From Paracoccaceae bacterium (GTDB lineage: Bacteria > Pseudomonadota > Alphaproteobacteria > Rhodobacterales > Rhodobacteraceae): DNA of 64,000 bases. Position 1 is the first letter of the stretch; the number at the start of each line of letters is the position of its first letter. The DNA lies in contig JAJEHS010000001.1 of the NCBI GenBank assembly GCA_022823605.1, forward strand, positions 62,001 through 126,000, read 5' to 3'. Positions 46,573-54,413 of the stretch are shown here, piece by piece. A program made the translations under genes and the position numbers. The notes below the pieces were generated by a model that made no database searches, was not told where the DNA came from, and saw only the letters and a list, made by a program, of their open reading frames with translations.

Positions 46573-47032
46573 ATTATGGGTGTTCTTGCTGTTTTTACTG
46601 GCAATGCGTCCTGGAATAACGGAAAACGTTTCAACTTTTGATCGTTTCAAGTTATGGACAAATTGTCAACCATTGCAGTTACACGTTTATCATCAAGATG
46701 AAGAAAATGAGATTGATCTCACCAATGAAGACATAGAAATTGCCGTAAGGAGTAGATTGAGAAGTGCTCGTTTGTACACCGATGAAGCTGGTACTCCGCT
46801 ACTATATTTAATTATCCATGTGGTTGGTCTGGCATTTGGGATAGACCTGTATTTATACAAGTTTGTTCCAGACTCTTTCTATTCAAAGGAAAATGGGCTT
46901 GCAATAACCTAGTCGGGTGGTGGTTTTACAGGAACACACGGTCGGGATGGTAATTACATTCTTCAGTCTGTATCGCAATTTACAGATCGTTTTATTGATG
47001 AATACTTGCGGATAAATGCGGACAACTGCTAA
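46573..47032 (+). pseudogene. Exported protein X, copy 1, 5'-truncated with an in-frame amber stop
   Basis: This segment aligns with the gene at 51224-51705. It lacks the first nine or so codons; its readable frame opens at GTG 46580 (VFLLFLLAMRPG). It runs through IDLTNEDIEIAVRSRL, ARLYTDEAGTP and VVGLAFGIDLYLYK to a TAG at 46910-46912, where copy 2 has a Trp codon in VATWSTG. The frame then continues in register to NYILQSVSQFTDRFIDEYL and ends with ADNC and TAA 47030-47032. The family is unknown. The likely ancestor was a 160-residue exported protein. Confidence 0.7.
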
Positions 47033-47166
47033 TTTTACCAGTTATCATAGAGTGCGATAGCTTGTTCTGGTGTATCTCGGCACCTCGGAAATTGCCTTGC
47101 ACATTTCATTATTCAAGTAATTGAGTATACAAGTGAAACCTTAAATCATTAAATGGGCAGGATATC

Positions 47167-47390
47167 ATGACCGTCATCACCATTCTCAATCCCAAGGGGG
47201 GGGGGGGGAAGTGGAAAAACCACACTTGCCACCAACCTGGCACGTGCTCTCAATAATCGTAAACAGGGGGCATCGCCAATGGTGGCATAAATGTCTAGGA
47301 ACCGAACCGGAATGCCAAGGGAATCAGCTCTCTTCCTTTATGTCGCCTATGTGTCATACTGGTTGATGCCGGATACCCACCCGTATTGTC
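47167..47390 (+). pseudogene. ParA-type ATPase remnant broken at a 13-G tract
   Basis: ATG 47167 starts MTVITILNPKGG, the ParA deviant Walker A lead-in. Thirteen consecutive G at 47196-47208 then put the reading frame out of register; SGKTTLATNLARALNN continues in another frame and stops at 47288-47290. Further down VILVDAG (near 47353-47372) is the degraded Walker B. The rest of the gene is missing. The tract would need one G more, or two fewer, for an open reading through Walker A. Confidence 0.65.
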
Positions 47391-47508
47391 GACTGTGAGG
47401 TAGGGAGTGGCGATGTGATGGATTCAGGTGGGTATCAATTGTTGCCGGATATGATAAATGAGGCTGAAGTTTGAGTTCAGTTCGCTGATCAGGGTTAATA
47501 AAAGGTTG

Positions 47509-47540
47509 TTGACATTTTTAATGGAATATACAAAATATTC
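47509..47540 (+). promoter_or_regulatory. vapBC promoter and operator
   Basis: TTGACA at 47509-47514 is a perfect -35 element. Downstream, GAATAT (47524-47529) and ATATTC (47535-47540) form an inverted repeat with a five-base spacer covering the expected -10. Another half site GATATTC follows near 47547. VapB-type antitoxins typically repress their own operon at such repeats. Confidence 0.5.
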
Positions 47541-47573
47541 ATTATGGATATTCATTTTATGGAGTCATTCAAT

Positions 47574-47819
47574 ATGCCACTATATATTAGAGACGAATCT
47601 GTAAATACACTGGCTGATAAGGTTGTCAAAACAACAGGTATAAAAAACAAGACCGAAGCCGTTCGCCTAGGGTTAATCAGTATCTTGGAAAAAAAGAAAA
47701 AAGAGAAAAGCCTTCTTGAACATGTATATGAACTACAAGCTCAAGCTAAGTTAATCGGTGAGCCGGATCCTAACTTTAACATGAAGAAATTTACAGATGA
47801 AATGTGGGATGATTCCTGA
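47574..47819 (+). CDS. vapB: VapB-type antitoxin
   Basis: Antitoxin of 81 residues from ATG 47574, nine bases after GGAG; an in-frame ATG at 47544 lies inside the operator. The N-terminus MPLYIRDESVNTLADKVVKT and GIKNKTEAVRLGL match the Rv0623-like (PSK) transcription-factor antitoxins. These have a ribbon-helix-helix and a C-terminal toxin-neutralising tail, here ending MKKFTDEMWDDS. Its TGA overlaps the ATG of vapC (TGATG), as usual. Confidence 0.85.
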   Translation: MPLYIRDESVNTLADKVVKTTGIKNKTEAVRLGLISILEKKKKEKSLLEHVYELQAQAKLIGEPDPNFNMKKFTDEMWDDS

Positions 47820-48235
47820 TGTTCATAGATGCTTCAGCAATCGTTTCAATACTAAATGAAGAATCTGGATTTGAAGATATTGTAAGGCGTATTGAAGATT
47901 ACCAATCAAGACTATACGTGTCTCCTTTGGTTAGATTCGAGGCAGTGGTTGCCTTTGCAAGGTCACGTTCAGGTAAATTAACGCCAACAAAAGAAGCGCT
48001 TCAACTATCAAAGAAATTAATTGAAGAGTTCTGCGAAAGTGTAAATGCTGAAGATATTTCAATCACTCCTCAGATTGGAAAATCAGCTATTCTGGCAGCA
48101 TCCCGATACGGGAAATTTGTGGGTCACGATGCAAATTTGAATTTTGGGGACTGTTTCGCTTATGCTTGCGCATATGAATACAATATCAGAATTCTCTACA
48201 AAGGTAATGATTTTTCAAAGACAGATATGGCATGA
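47819..48235 (+). CDS. vapC: VapC-type PIN-domain toxin
   Basis: Ribonuclease toxin of 138 residues with an intact PIN active site. Acidic residues are seen in MFIDASAIVSIL (Asp4), in RFEAVVAF (Glu) and in NFGDCFAYACA (Asp, Asp-equivalent), with the C-terminal KGNDFSKTD motif. Known VapC toxins cleave tRNA or rRNA. The module appears functional. It lies between copy 1 of protein X and a P450 fragment; the last codons of vapC are also found in front of the intact P450 gene at 51755-51784. Confidence 0.88.
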   Translation: MFIDASAIVSILNEESGFEDIVRRIEDYQSRLYVSPLVRFEAVVAFARSRSGKLTPTKEALQLSKKLIEEFCESVNAEDISITPQIGKSAILAASRYGKFVGHDANLNFGDCFAYACAYEYNIRILYKGNDFSKTDMA

Positions 48236-48407
48236 TTCTAAAAGGTTGAAATAATAACCTGATTTTGAGTTATATTATATTTGGCCATCTTCAGATAGTT
48301 CAGTTTGCATTCCATAGATTTCCATGTTGAAATTTTCACATTCCCAACTTGAAGAAGCCTTTGTACAAAACCCCTACCCCTTTTATGAAAAAACCGAAAG
48401 CAGGTGA
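48226..48407 (+). pseudogene. Duplicated P450 leader and first 27 codons
   Basis: From the vapC stop to 48400 the sequence is a copy of 51775-51945. It includes the shared CAGTTTGCATTCCATAGATT leader and an ATG at 48324. The frame MLKFSHSQLEEAFVQNPYPF then diverges and stops at 48405-48407. The intact gene at 51870 reads MLKFSQSPLEEAFVQNPYSF and continues. This is a truncated P450 gene. Confidence 0.8.
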
Positions 48408-48499
48408 AGTGTTTTGATCATGCTTCATTTGTGAGCATAAAAAATGGTCCTTTTATAAATGAGCACAAAGGAGGAATTTAATTTAAATATTGACAAACA

Positions 48500-48535
48500 T
48501 GGAGGTATGTCCTTCGGCGTGCCTTTGGCCAGATG
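48500..48535 (+). pseudogene. Possible P450 haem-loop remnant
   Basis: GGMSFGVPLAR followed by a stop resembles the haem-loop end of the intact P450 (GVHFCVGAPLAR), but the Cys is gone. If real, copy 1 of P450 has suffered an internal deletion rather than simple truncation. Short match, so weak. Confidence 0.25.
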
Positions 48536-48970
48536 AGTTTTGGTTTCCGTTTGGTTGGATCACAGCCATCAGCGACAACCTGGGATCGCAACCAGCTCGG
48601 TAAACTCATTTCCGTCTTGTCTGCTACCAGACAACAGACACTTGGCAAAAATTGTAGGCTTCAGTGGTTAGAAATCGTTCATTGTAAAAATCTTGACCAT
48701 AAATCTCCATATCAACTAGACATCAATTTAAAAATTGATGTTCCTGAATCGTACACAAGATCAGAAACAATACTTTTGGCCTATGCAATGATGTTGACTA
48801 ATCTAATAAAAGATAGTCAAGTTTGGGTACTAAATAATGGTTTTGATATTGATCAGTGCCGAAAAGACATTGCTTCAGTATTTTCAAGTACTTTTCCAGA
48901 ATTTCAAAACCTTATCATGTTAGCTAGGTGGAAAAAATTTGATCTTTTGGCTGGATATGATTTTTATTAG
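48533..48970 (+). CDS. Hypothetical protein, 145 residues
   Basis: An open frame from ATG 48533. The C-terminal two thirds (IVHCKNLDHKSPYQLDINL, IDVPESYTRSETILLAYAMM, QVWVLNNGFDIDQCRKDI) have the composition of a real, soluble mixed alpha/beta protein. There is no good ribosome site and no signal peptide, so the true start may be later. Family unknown. It lies directly after the P450 fragments in the decaying region. Confidence 0.45.
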   Translation: MSFGFRLVGSQPSATTWDRNQLGKLISVLSATRQQTLGKNCRLQWLEIVHCKNLDHKSPYQLDINLKIDVPESYTRSETILLAYAMMLTNLIKDSQVWVLNNGFDIDQCRKDIASVFSSTFPEFQNLIMLARWKKFDLLAGYDFY

Positions 48971-49078
48971 AGGCTCTAAGCGACGAAGGCATAATTCCCT
49001 TTCGATGATTTAGGCCTCGATACTAAGATTTCTTAACTTTTTTTCTACGATTCCACAGACTGAATTGGAGAGTGTTTT

Positions 49079-49348
49079 TCAAACTTCATGTCCGTTCAAC
49101 CCAACAATTTGATTCATTGTCCTTACTAGCCCAAGCATCATATCACCAGTAATATTTGACTTGTTTGACATATGATATAATATTTCAAGACATCTTTTAG
49201 GGTCTATAAATTCACCCTTTCCAGATTCAAGATCAATTTCATACCAATCTCCGATATCTGGGTGTGTTAATGTCATATTATGTTCATGATATTCCCACCC
49301 TTCTCTACTAGGACCCTTTATAATTTTTTCTAAGTTTAAATCTCTCAT
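49079..49348 (-). CDS. Hypothetical small acidic protein
   Basis: An 89-residue protein on the minus strand with AAGGA eight bases before ATG 49348. It contains SREGWEYHEHNMTLTHPDIG and DWYEIDLESGKGEFIDPKRC, then a helical C-terminus (LEILYHMSNK, GDMMLGLVRTMNQIV). Family not recognised. Absence of lesions and the good ribosome site argue for a real gene. Confidence 0.5.
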   Translation of the reverse strand: MRDLNLEKIIKGPSREGWEYHEHNMTLTHPDIGDWYEIDLESGKGEFIDPKRCLEILYHMSNKSNITGDMMLGLVRTMNQIVGLNGHEV

Positions 49349-49409
49349 TTGTCAGTTCCTTTATTCAAGTCAAATACTGGTATTAGATTTTAAAAATTTT
49401 TAGCACCAA

Positions 49410-49888
49410 TCACCTTTTGACTAGTTTTATGTAATTCTCCAGTTGGCTGACATAACAAAAAAGTGTTGTCTTGGCAATCCCCAGCTCTCTGGCCAATGCT
49501 CAATGATTTGCTGCTGGATCCTTCATGATCTGGATAGAGCCCAAAACTTGGGTTGCTGTCAATGAAAATTTATGTCCACCCATACGACCACGAGCTCTCG
49601 CTGCGCGATGCCTGCAAACACGTTAAAAAAGGGACGGCCCTCCGCTGTGGTCATGTCAATATTTGCTCCCATACCTTCAAGTATCCGGAGGCTGATGTAC
49701 TGACCCATCAGATCATCGACAATGGTAATGAGATTCTGAAGACTTCTTCCCAAGTGATCGAGACGACTCGACTAGGTTATCATCCTTCCTCAACACCTAG
49801 TTGCAGAGCGTCTAGCCTGGATGAGGGCATCTCTCTGTAGATCGGTGGTCTGTTCATGAGTTGAAACCCGTAAATAGCCTATTTTCAT
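49410..49888 (-). pseudogene. Serine recombinase (resolvase/invertase) pseudogene
   Basis: ATG 49888 begins MKIGYLRVSTHEQTTDLQRD, the catalytic-Ser segment of small serine recombinases. A deletion then joins to LDHLGRSLQNLITIVDDL. The next core segment, TTAEGRPFFNVFAGIAQRE, leads to a frameshift. RMGGHKFSLTATQV and the C-terminal helix-turn-helix ALARELGIAKTTLFCYV lie in another frame with an in-frame stop before it. The order of pieces is correct for the family. The gene cannot make an active protein. A res-like inverted repeat lies 75 bp upstream. Confidence 0.8.
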
Positions 49889-49962
49889 GTTTACCCTTTA
49901 CCTGTTCCAAATACAGCCGTTTACGGGACGGGTAATTCATCCTTCCAAAGTATACTGAAACC

Positions 49963-50013
49963 TGTCCCATAATCTAATTACCTTAATGTAGGTTAATTCA
50001 AGCTAATGGGACA
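49963..50013. repeat. Inverted repeat resembling a resolvase site
   Basis: TGTCCCAT (49963-49970) and ATGGGACA (50006-50013) are perfect inverted copies; inside them ATTACCT and AGGTTAAT form a second, imperfect pair. TGTC...GACA ends and the position just upstream of a serine recombinase gene suit a res subsite or element end. Confidence 0.45.
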
Positions 50014-50057
50014 ATTTAAAACCATAATCCGGCATTTTTCTGCATGTATCTAGTAGT

Positions 50058-50135
50058 ATGGCTAACTACATAAGGTACGAGGGAGGTAAGAGTAGATCAG
50101 TTAAAGAAATAAGTAAAGCCTTAATCAAGTATTAA
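50058..50135 (+). other. Very short open frame, 25 codons
   Basis: ATG 50058 to TAA 50135 would encode MANYIRYEGGKSRSVKEISK and five more residues. It has no ribosome site. It may be a fragment of a mobile-element gene; coding is doubtful. Confidence 0.15.
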
Positions 50136-50162
50136 CTCATATGAGTATCTAAGCATATCTGG

Positions 50163-51026
50163 TTAGAGAAATGTAAGAAGCCCGTCACCAATCATGGCAG
50201 ATATTCTGTTGAGTAGTTGGGTCCTGAGATCATCCGGTGTTTCCCAAACAATGTGATTGTATTGCCTAATGTCAAAATGGTTATCATCCAAATTTTCCTT
50301 CCGGCAGGTAAAGATGACCGGAATGCCAAAGCCATGGGCAAAACCAGCTTCTTAATAGAACCGCCCCAAGCACCATCTTCACCCTGCGAGAAATCGGCCA
50401 CCAGTATCCTTGAGCGACGAATCTCGGAAATTATTTCATCAACAATCCTGTTGTTGTGTTCCATGCGATCAATACGGAAGGGATCGTATCCTGCCTCGGC
50501 GATGGCAGACTTGATACCTTCTGTCCAAGCTTCATCCATTGAATTATCAAATTACATGGTCTCGAAGGCCTAGTTGGACTCAACTTGAAGTGACTGAAGA
50601 GATTCCATATGGGCGTAACCTTCTACGGTTACAAGCACCTTCGTCCGATGTGTAAGAGTAGGATGGGGAAAATTTATAAATCGTTTTTTTTCTAGATATT
50701 TGAGAAGAAAATTTAAATCAGATTTGCCTAGGTTTTCTTCTGAATCTTGACTGGTACTAAACAAAAAACTTGAATCGAAATATGCAAGTATTTCAATTCG
50801 CATCAAAAACTAGTTTTTCCCAGTGTAATTTTGAACCTGTTCGGTCTAATTTAAAAGCATAATATTTCAATAATCTGTTTGTTCGTTCAATAACATGGAG
50901 AGTGCTAGATTTTTTTGCCTGATCAATCTGTTCCTTTGTAATCTCCGTTATTACATTGCCAAAATGCCGCTGTTTGAGCAGCCAGTCAATAAGGCGATCC
51001 TTGTTTTCGTCGGAAAGTACTTGCAA
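50163..51026 (-). pseudogene. Disrupted deoxyribosyltransferase/TIR-like family gene
   Basis: Pieces in correct order rebuild a protein of about 285 residues. The N-terminal part (51026 to about 50793, MQVLSDENKDRLIDWLLKQR) is followed by a frameshift. The middle part LGKSDLNFLLKYLEKKRFI ... VTVEGYAHMESL leads into N-TAG-AFETM-TAA-FDNSMDEAWTEGIKSAI, where relatives have QAF and MWF. EHNNRIVDEIISEIRRSRIL and VADFSQGEDGA precede a second frameshift and a TAA. EAGFAHGFGIPVIFTCRKEN and FDIRQYNHIVWETPDDLR complete it. The C-terminal domain is the nucleoside 2-deoxyribosyltransferase/TIR-like fold. Such genes often lie in defence or mobile regions. Confidence 0.75.
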
Positions 51027-51223
51027 GGTTTAAACATATTTATTTGCAATCCGGTACTTGCCAGCTGCCCGTGATTAATTGTACATTGGATTTTTGATTT
51101 CTGAATGGTAAACTTAGGCGGATGGCCTAAATCAGGACTTTGGATATATTGCCTCTTGATCAAGATTGTTTTGCCAGTAATGGAATGGTTACCTTGGCAA
51201 GACTATAGGAATAGTAAGGAAGT
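51027..51223. other. Short intergenic region before protein X copy 2
   Basis: About 200 bp between the divergent pseudogene and the frameshifted exported gene. No clear promoter or RNA gene; AAGGA at about 51217 is the ribosome site of the latter. Confidence 0.3.
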
Positions 51224-51705
51224 ATGTGGAGAAAACCTATACCTTTACTGATTGTGATCTTGCTTTCTTTGCTGGCACTGCGGCCTGGATTTGCGGAAGT
51301 TGTTCCAGACATAGATCGTTTTCGGTTATGGACAGATTGCGAACCATTGAGTTTAAACGTATATTTTCAAAAAAAGATGATGAAAATGATATTGACCTCA
51401 CAAGGGAAGCAATAGAATTTGCCGTAAGGAATAGATTGCAAGGGGCTCATTTGTACACCGATGAACCGGGTTTTCCACATCTATTTGTAAGTGTCGATGT
51501 GGTCGGTTTGGCTTTTGGGATAGATATAGGGTTAAAAAAGCTTGTTTCAGACTTCTATTCGAAGGATGCTTGGTTTGTAGCAACCTGGTCTACTGGTACT
51601 ACAGGAATTCACGGTTGGGAGGGTAATTACATTCTTCAATTTGTATCGCAATATACAGATAGTTTTATTGATGAATACTTGCGTGTAAATGCGGACAGTT
51701 GCTGA
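51224..51705 (+). pseudogene. Exported protein X, copy 2, frameshifted at a poly-A tract
   Basis: ATG 51224 follows AAGGA and opens a Sec signal (MWRKPIPLLIVILLSLLALR, PGFAE). The frame runs DIDRFRLWTDCEPLSLNVYF to seven A at 51369-51375 and then is lost. The homologous continuation DDENDIDLTREAIEFAVRN, VVGLAFGIDIG, GNYILQFVSQYTDSFIDEYL and ADSC-stop (51705) is two bases out of register. Copy 1 has only two A at this point, so the tract has grown by five. Either the gene is dead or slippage restores it. Family unknown; the two Cys (WTDCEP and C-terminal) are conserved in both copies. Confidence 0.7.
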
Positions 51706-51754
51706 TTGTACAAGTTATCGCCAACCCCTGCTAATGATCAAAATATAACAAATC

Positions 51755-51784
51755 GATGATTTTCCAAGGACAGGTTTGGCATGA
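51755..51784 (+). pseudogene. vapC C-terminal scar before the P450 gene
   Basis: The codons DDFPRTGLA-stop correspond to NDFSKTDMA-stop at the end of the intact vapC (48206-48235), and the DNA stays similar on into the P450 leader. This is all that remains of a vapBC module in copy 2 of the block. Confidence 0.6.
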
Positions 51785-51869
51785 TTTCAAAATGTTATAA
51801 AAAGCTGATTTTGAGTTGCAATAAATTTGACCCTCTCCAGTTAATTCAGTTTGCATTCCATAGATTTAC

Positions 51870-53054
51870 ATGTTGAAATTTTCACAATCCCCGCTTGAAG
51901 AAGCCTTTGTACAAAACCCCTACTCCTTTTATGAAAAAATCAATGAAGGAGGAGATCTGATATTTTGGGAGGATTATGATCTTGTATTCGCCATTTCGCA
52001 TCGTTCGGTCAACCATTTTCTCAGGGATCGAAAATGGGGCAGGGAAGTTCCCGAAGACAAAAAGTGTCCCTACTCGGATCATATGGCCCCCTTTCTGAAA
52101 ATCGAGGAAAATTCCCTTCTGGAAATTGATCCACCTCGGCATACCAAGCTCAGGAAACTGGTTGCTAAGGCTTTCACCACCAGCAGTATCGCCAAACTAG
52201 AACCTGAAATCGAACTGATTGTGAAGAACATCCTGAATGATCTAACAGATGATGAAATAGAATTGCAGAAGAATTTTTCCGAGAAGGTTCCAGTACTCGT
52301 AATTGCCAAACTGTTGGGAGTGGAGGCTTCCATGGCCGATCAGCTCCTCAAGTGGTCCCATGACATTGTAGCCATGTATCAGGCAAATCGGGACTTGGAC
52401 AAGGAGATTCAGGCTGGAAAAGCTTCTGCTGAATTCGCTGAGTTCATGGTTTCACTTATCAATCACAGGAAGGCGTCTCCCGGTGAGGATCTCATTTCAG
52501 GTTTGCTGGCATCGGAAATTGATGGTGACAATCTGTCAATGGATGAAATGGTCTCAACATGTATCCTGCTGCTGAATGCTGGTCATGAAGCGACAGCCTT
52601 TGCCTTGGGCAATGGAATAAATGCCATAATTGACGAGGGATTGGACGTTGCAAAACTTGATGATCCCCAATTTGTTCCCAAGGTGGTGGAAGAAGTGCTT
52701 AGGTTTGATCCACCTCTCCATATCTTTGAACGATATGCCAAGGATGATGTGGATGTTTTTGATCATACCTTCAAAAAGGACCAGGAGATTGGGTTGTTGC
52801 TCGCAGCTGCAAACCGGGACCCAATAGCATTCAACAATCCCAACAGATTTGAGCCGGAACGTCAAAACCCCGGTAATGTATCACTGGGTGCAGGGGTTCA
52901 TTTTTGTGTAGGCGCTCCACTGGCTAGAATGGAAATGAAAATAGCACTCAGAGAACTGTTCAAATATTTCCCGAAACTAAAGTTAACAAGAAAACCCATC
53001 TATTCTGACAGATATCATTTTCATGGCTTTAATGAACTCTGGGTTGCTCCTTGA
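51870..53054 (+). CDS. Cytochrome P450
   Basis: Bacterial class I P450 of 394 residues, soluble, haem-thiolate mono-oxygenase. The I-helix is NAGHEATAFA, the ExxR motif is EEVLRFDPPL, and the haem loop is LGAGVHFCVGAPLARME with the Cys ligand. Length is normal and no lesion is seen. No ferredoxin or reductase gene is adjacent, so redox partners must be elsewhere. The substrate is unknown. A convergent MFS exporter follows. Its leader and first 27 codons are duplicated at 48226-48407. Confidence 0.93.
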   Translation: MLKFSQSPLEEAFVQNPYSFYEKINEGGDLIFWEDYDLVFAISHRSVNHFLRDRKWGREVPEDKKCPYSDHMAPFLKIEENSLLEIDPPRHTKLRKLVAKAFTTSSIAKLEPEIELIVKNILNDLTDDEIELQKNFSEKVPVLVIAKLLGVEASMADQLLKWSHDIVAMYQANRDLDKEIQAGKASAEFAEFMVSLINHRKASPGEDLISGLLASEIDGDNLSMDEMVSTCILLLNAGHEATAFALGNGINAIIDEGLDVAKLDDPQFVPKVVEEVLRFDPPLHIFERYAKDDVDVFDHTFKKDQEIGLLLAAANRDPIAFNNPNRFEPERQNPGNVSLGAGVHFCVGAPLARMEMKIALRELFKYFPKLKLTRKPIYSDRYHFHGFNELWVAP

Positions 53055-53103
53055 TTTTCTCCTTGGCCACCCAAAAACATATGGAATAAGGGGCAGGGTC
53101 GGT

Positions 53104-54342
53104 TTACTTCAGTGAAAAGTAGAACTTCTTTTCTCCACCATAATCACTCTCCTTGACAAATTGGATCAATCCAAAACAAACAATTGCCACCAGGGCAGAG
53201 AACAAGAATGGTGCCCCGGGGAGATAGATTGGAAATTCCGGGTCGACAAACATGTAGAATATTCCGGTCATAATGAGGGGAGAAACAATGAATGCCAATG
53301 AAGTCAAACTTGTAAGAAGACCTTGCAATTCTCCTTGCTGGTTTGGAGCAGCAATTCTTGACATGATGCCCTGAAGGGCAGGTACACCTACTGCACCAAG
53401 CGCACCGAAGGGTATCAGGAGAAAGGCATATATTTCTTCCTTGATTATCCCATAACCCACGAATCCGACAATTTCAAAGAAGAAACCAAATATAACCGTC
53501 TGTTTTTCGGTAAGATACTTCAAAATGAATCTGATGAACCACCCTTGGACAAAAGCCAGCATGATACCATAGCAGGCCAGGGAGACACCTATCAGGGTAG
53601 GGCCCCAACCAAATCTTTCTATACCATAGAATGACCAGACAGCAGGATAAACGGCAAAAGCAATTTGAACGAGAAAGAATACAAGCAAGAGCAATTTAAG
53701 ACCCGGTAGTTGACCTATGTGATACAAACTGCCTATTGGGTTGGCCCTTTTCCATTCAAATGGCCGCCTGATTTCATCAGTAACCGTTTCTGGTAAAACA
53801 AAATATCCCAAAACAAAATTTGCAAAGGCAATTATTGCTGCCGCAAAAAACGGTACCCTCGTGCCAAATTCGGCAAAAAAGGCTCCAAAAAGTGGACCAA
53901 GTACAAAGCCAATTCCAAAACAGGCCCCTATCAATCCAAAATTCTTTGCCTTTTCATCCGGTTTCGAGATATCGGCAATATAGGCACCTACTGTTGCTGG
54001 TGTTGATGCCGTAATTCCTCCAACGACCCTGCCGATAAACAGTAAAACCATAACATGAGCTACCCCCATGATTATGTAATCTAGGGCCATGAAGAGAAGG
54101 GAAATCAATAATACAGGACGTCGACCATAGCGATCGGACAAACTGCCCACTGTGGGACCGCAAAGAAATTGCATAAAGGAAAAGGAAGCTGCAAGAACAC
54201 CACCCCAGAGTGCAGCATCCGCAATTGACGCCCCACCGACTTCCTGAATTAAATCAGGCATCACCGGAATAATGATACCTATTCCGATGGCATCTATGGT
54301 TACAGTCAGCAGGACAAATACCAGGGGCAGGTTTTTAGACAT
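53104..54342 (-). CDS. MFS transporter, TCR/Tet-like
   Basis: Twelve-helix major facilitator of 412 residues. The N-terminal half shows DAIGIGIIIPVMPDLIQEVG and the loop-2/3 motif GSLSDRYGRRPVLL typical of TetA-like drug/H+ antiporters; GRVVGGITASTPATVGAYIA is motif C-like. It probably exports a small molecule from the cytoplasm. Its substrate is unknown. It is convergent with the P450 gene (about 50 bp apart) and divergent from nothing close; a hydrolase gene lies upstream on the same strand. Confidence 0.88.
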   Translation of the reverse strand: MSKNLPLVFVLLTVTIDAIGIGIIIPVMPDLIQEVGGASIADAALWGGVLAASFSFMQFLCGPTVGSLSDRYGRRPVLLISLLFMALDYIIMGVAHVMVLLFIGRVVGGITASTPATVGAYIADISKPDEKAKNFGLIGACFGIGFVLGPLFGAFFAEFGTRVPFFAAAIIAFANFVLGYFVLPETVTDEIRRPFEWKRANPIGSLYHIGQLPGLKLLLLVFFLVQIAFAVYPAVWSFYGIERFGWGPTLIGVSLACYGIMLAFVQGWFIRFILKYLTEKQTVIFGFFFEIVGFVGYGIIKEEIYAFLLIPFGALGAVGVPALQGIMSRIAAPNQQGELQGLLTSLTSLAFIVSPLIMTGIFYMFVDPEFPIYLPGAPFLFSALVAIVCFGLIQFVKESDYGGEKKFYFSLK

Positions 54343-54413
54343 TTAATGTTTCGAAAAGAATAGGAGGCAAAGTTAAAACAATCCAAGGATTTATATCCCA
54401 AGTCCAATAAGGA

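Noticed and set aside
50217-50573. Plus-strand open frame of 118 codons
   Set aside because: It is antisense to the deoxyribosyltransferase-like pseudogene, whose conserved motifs are on the minus strand.
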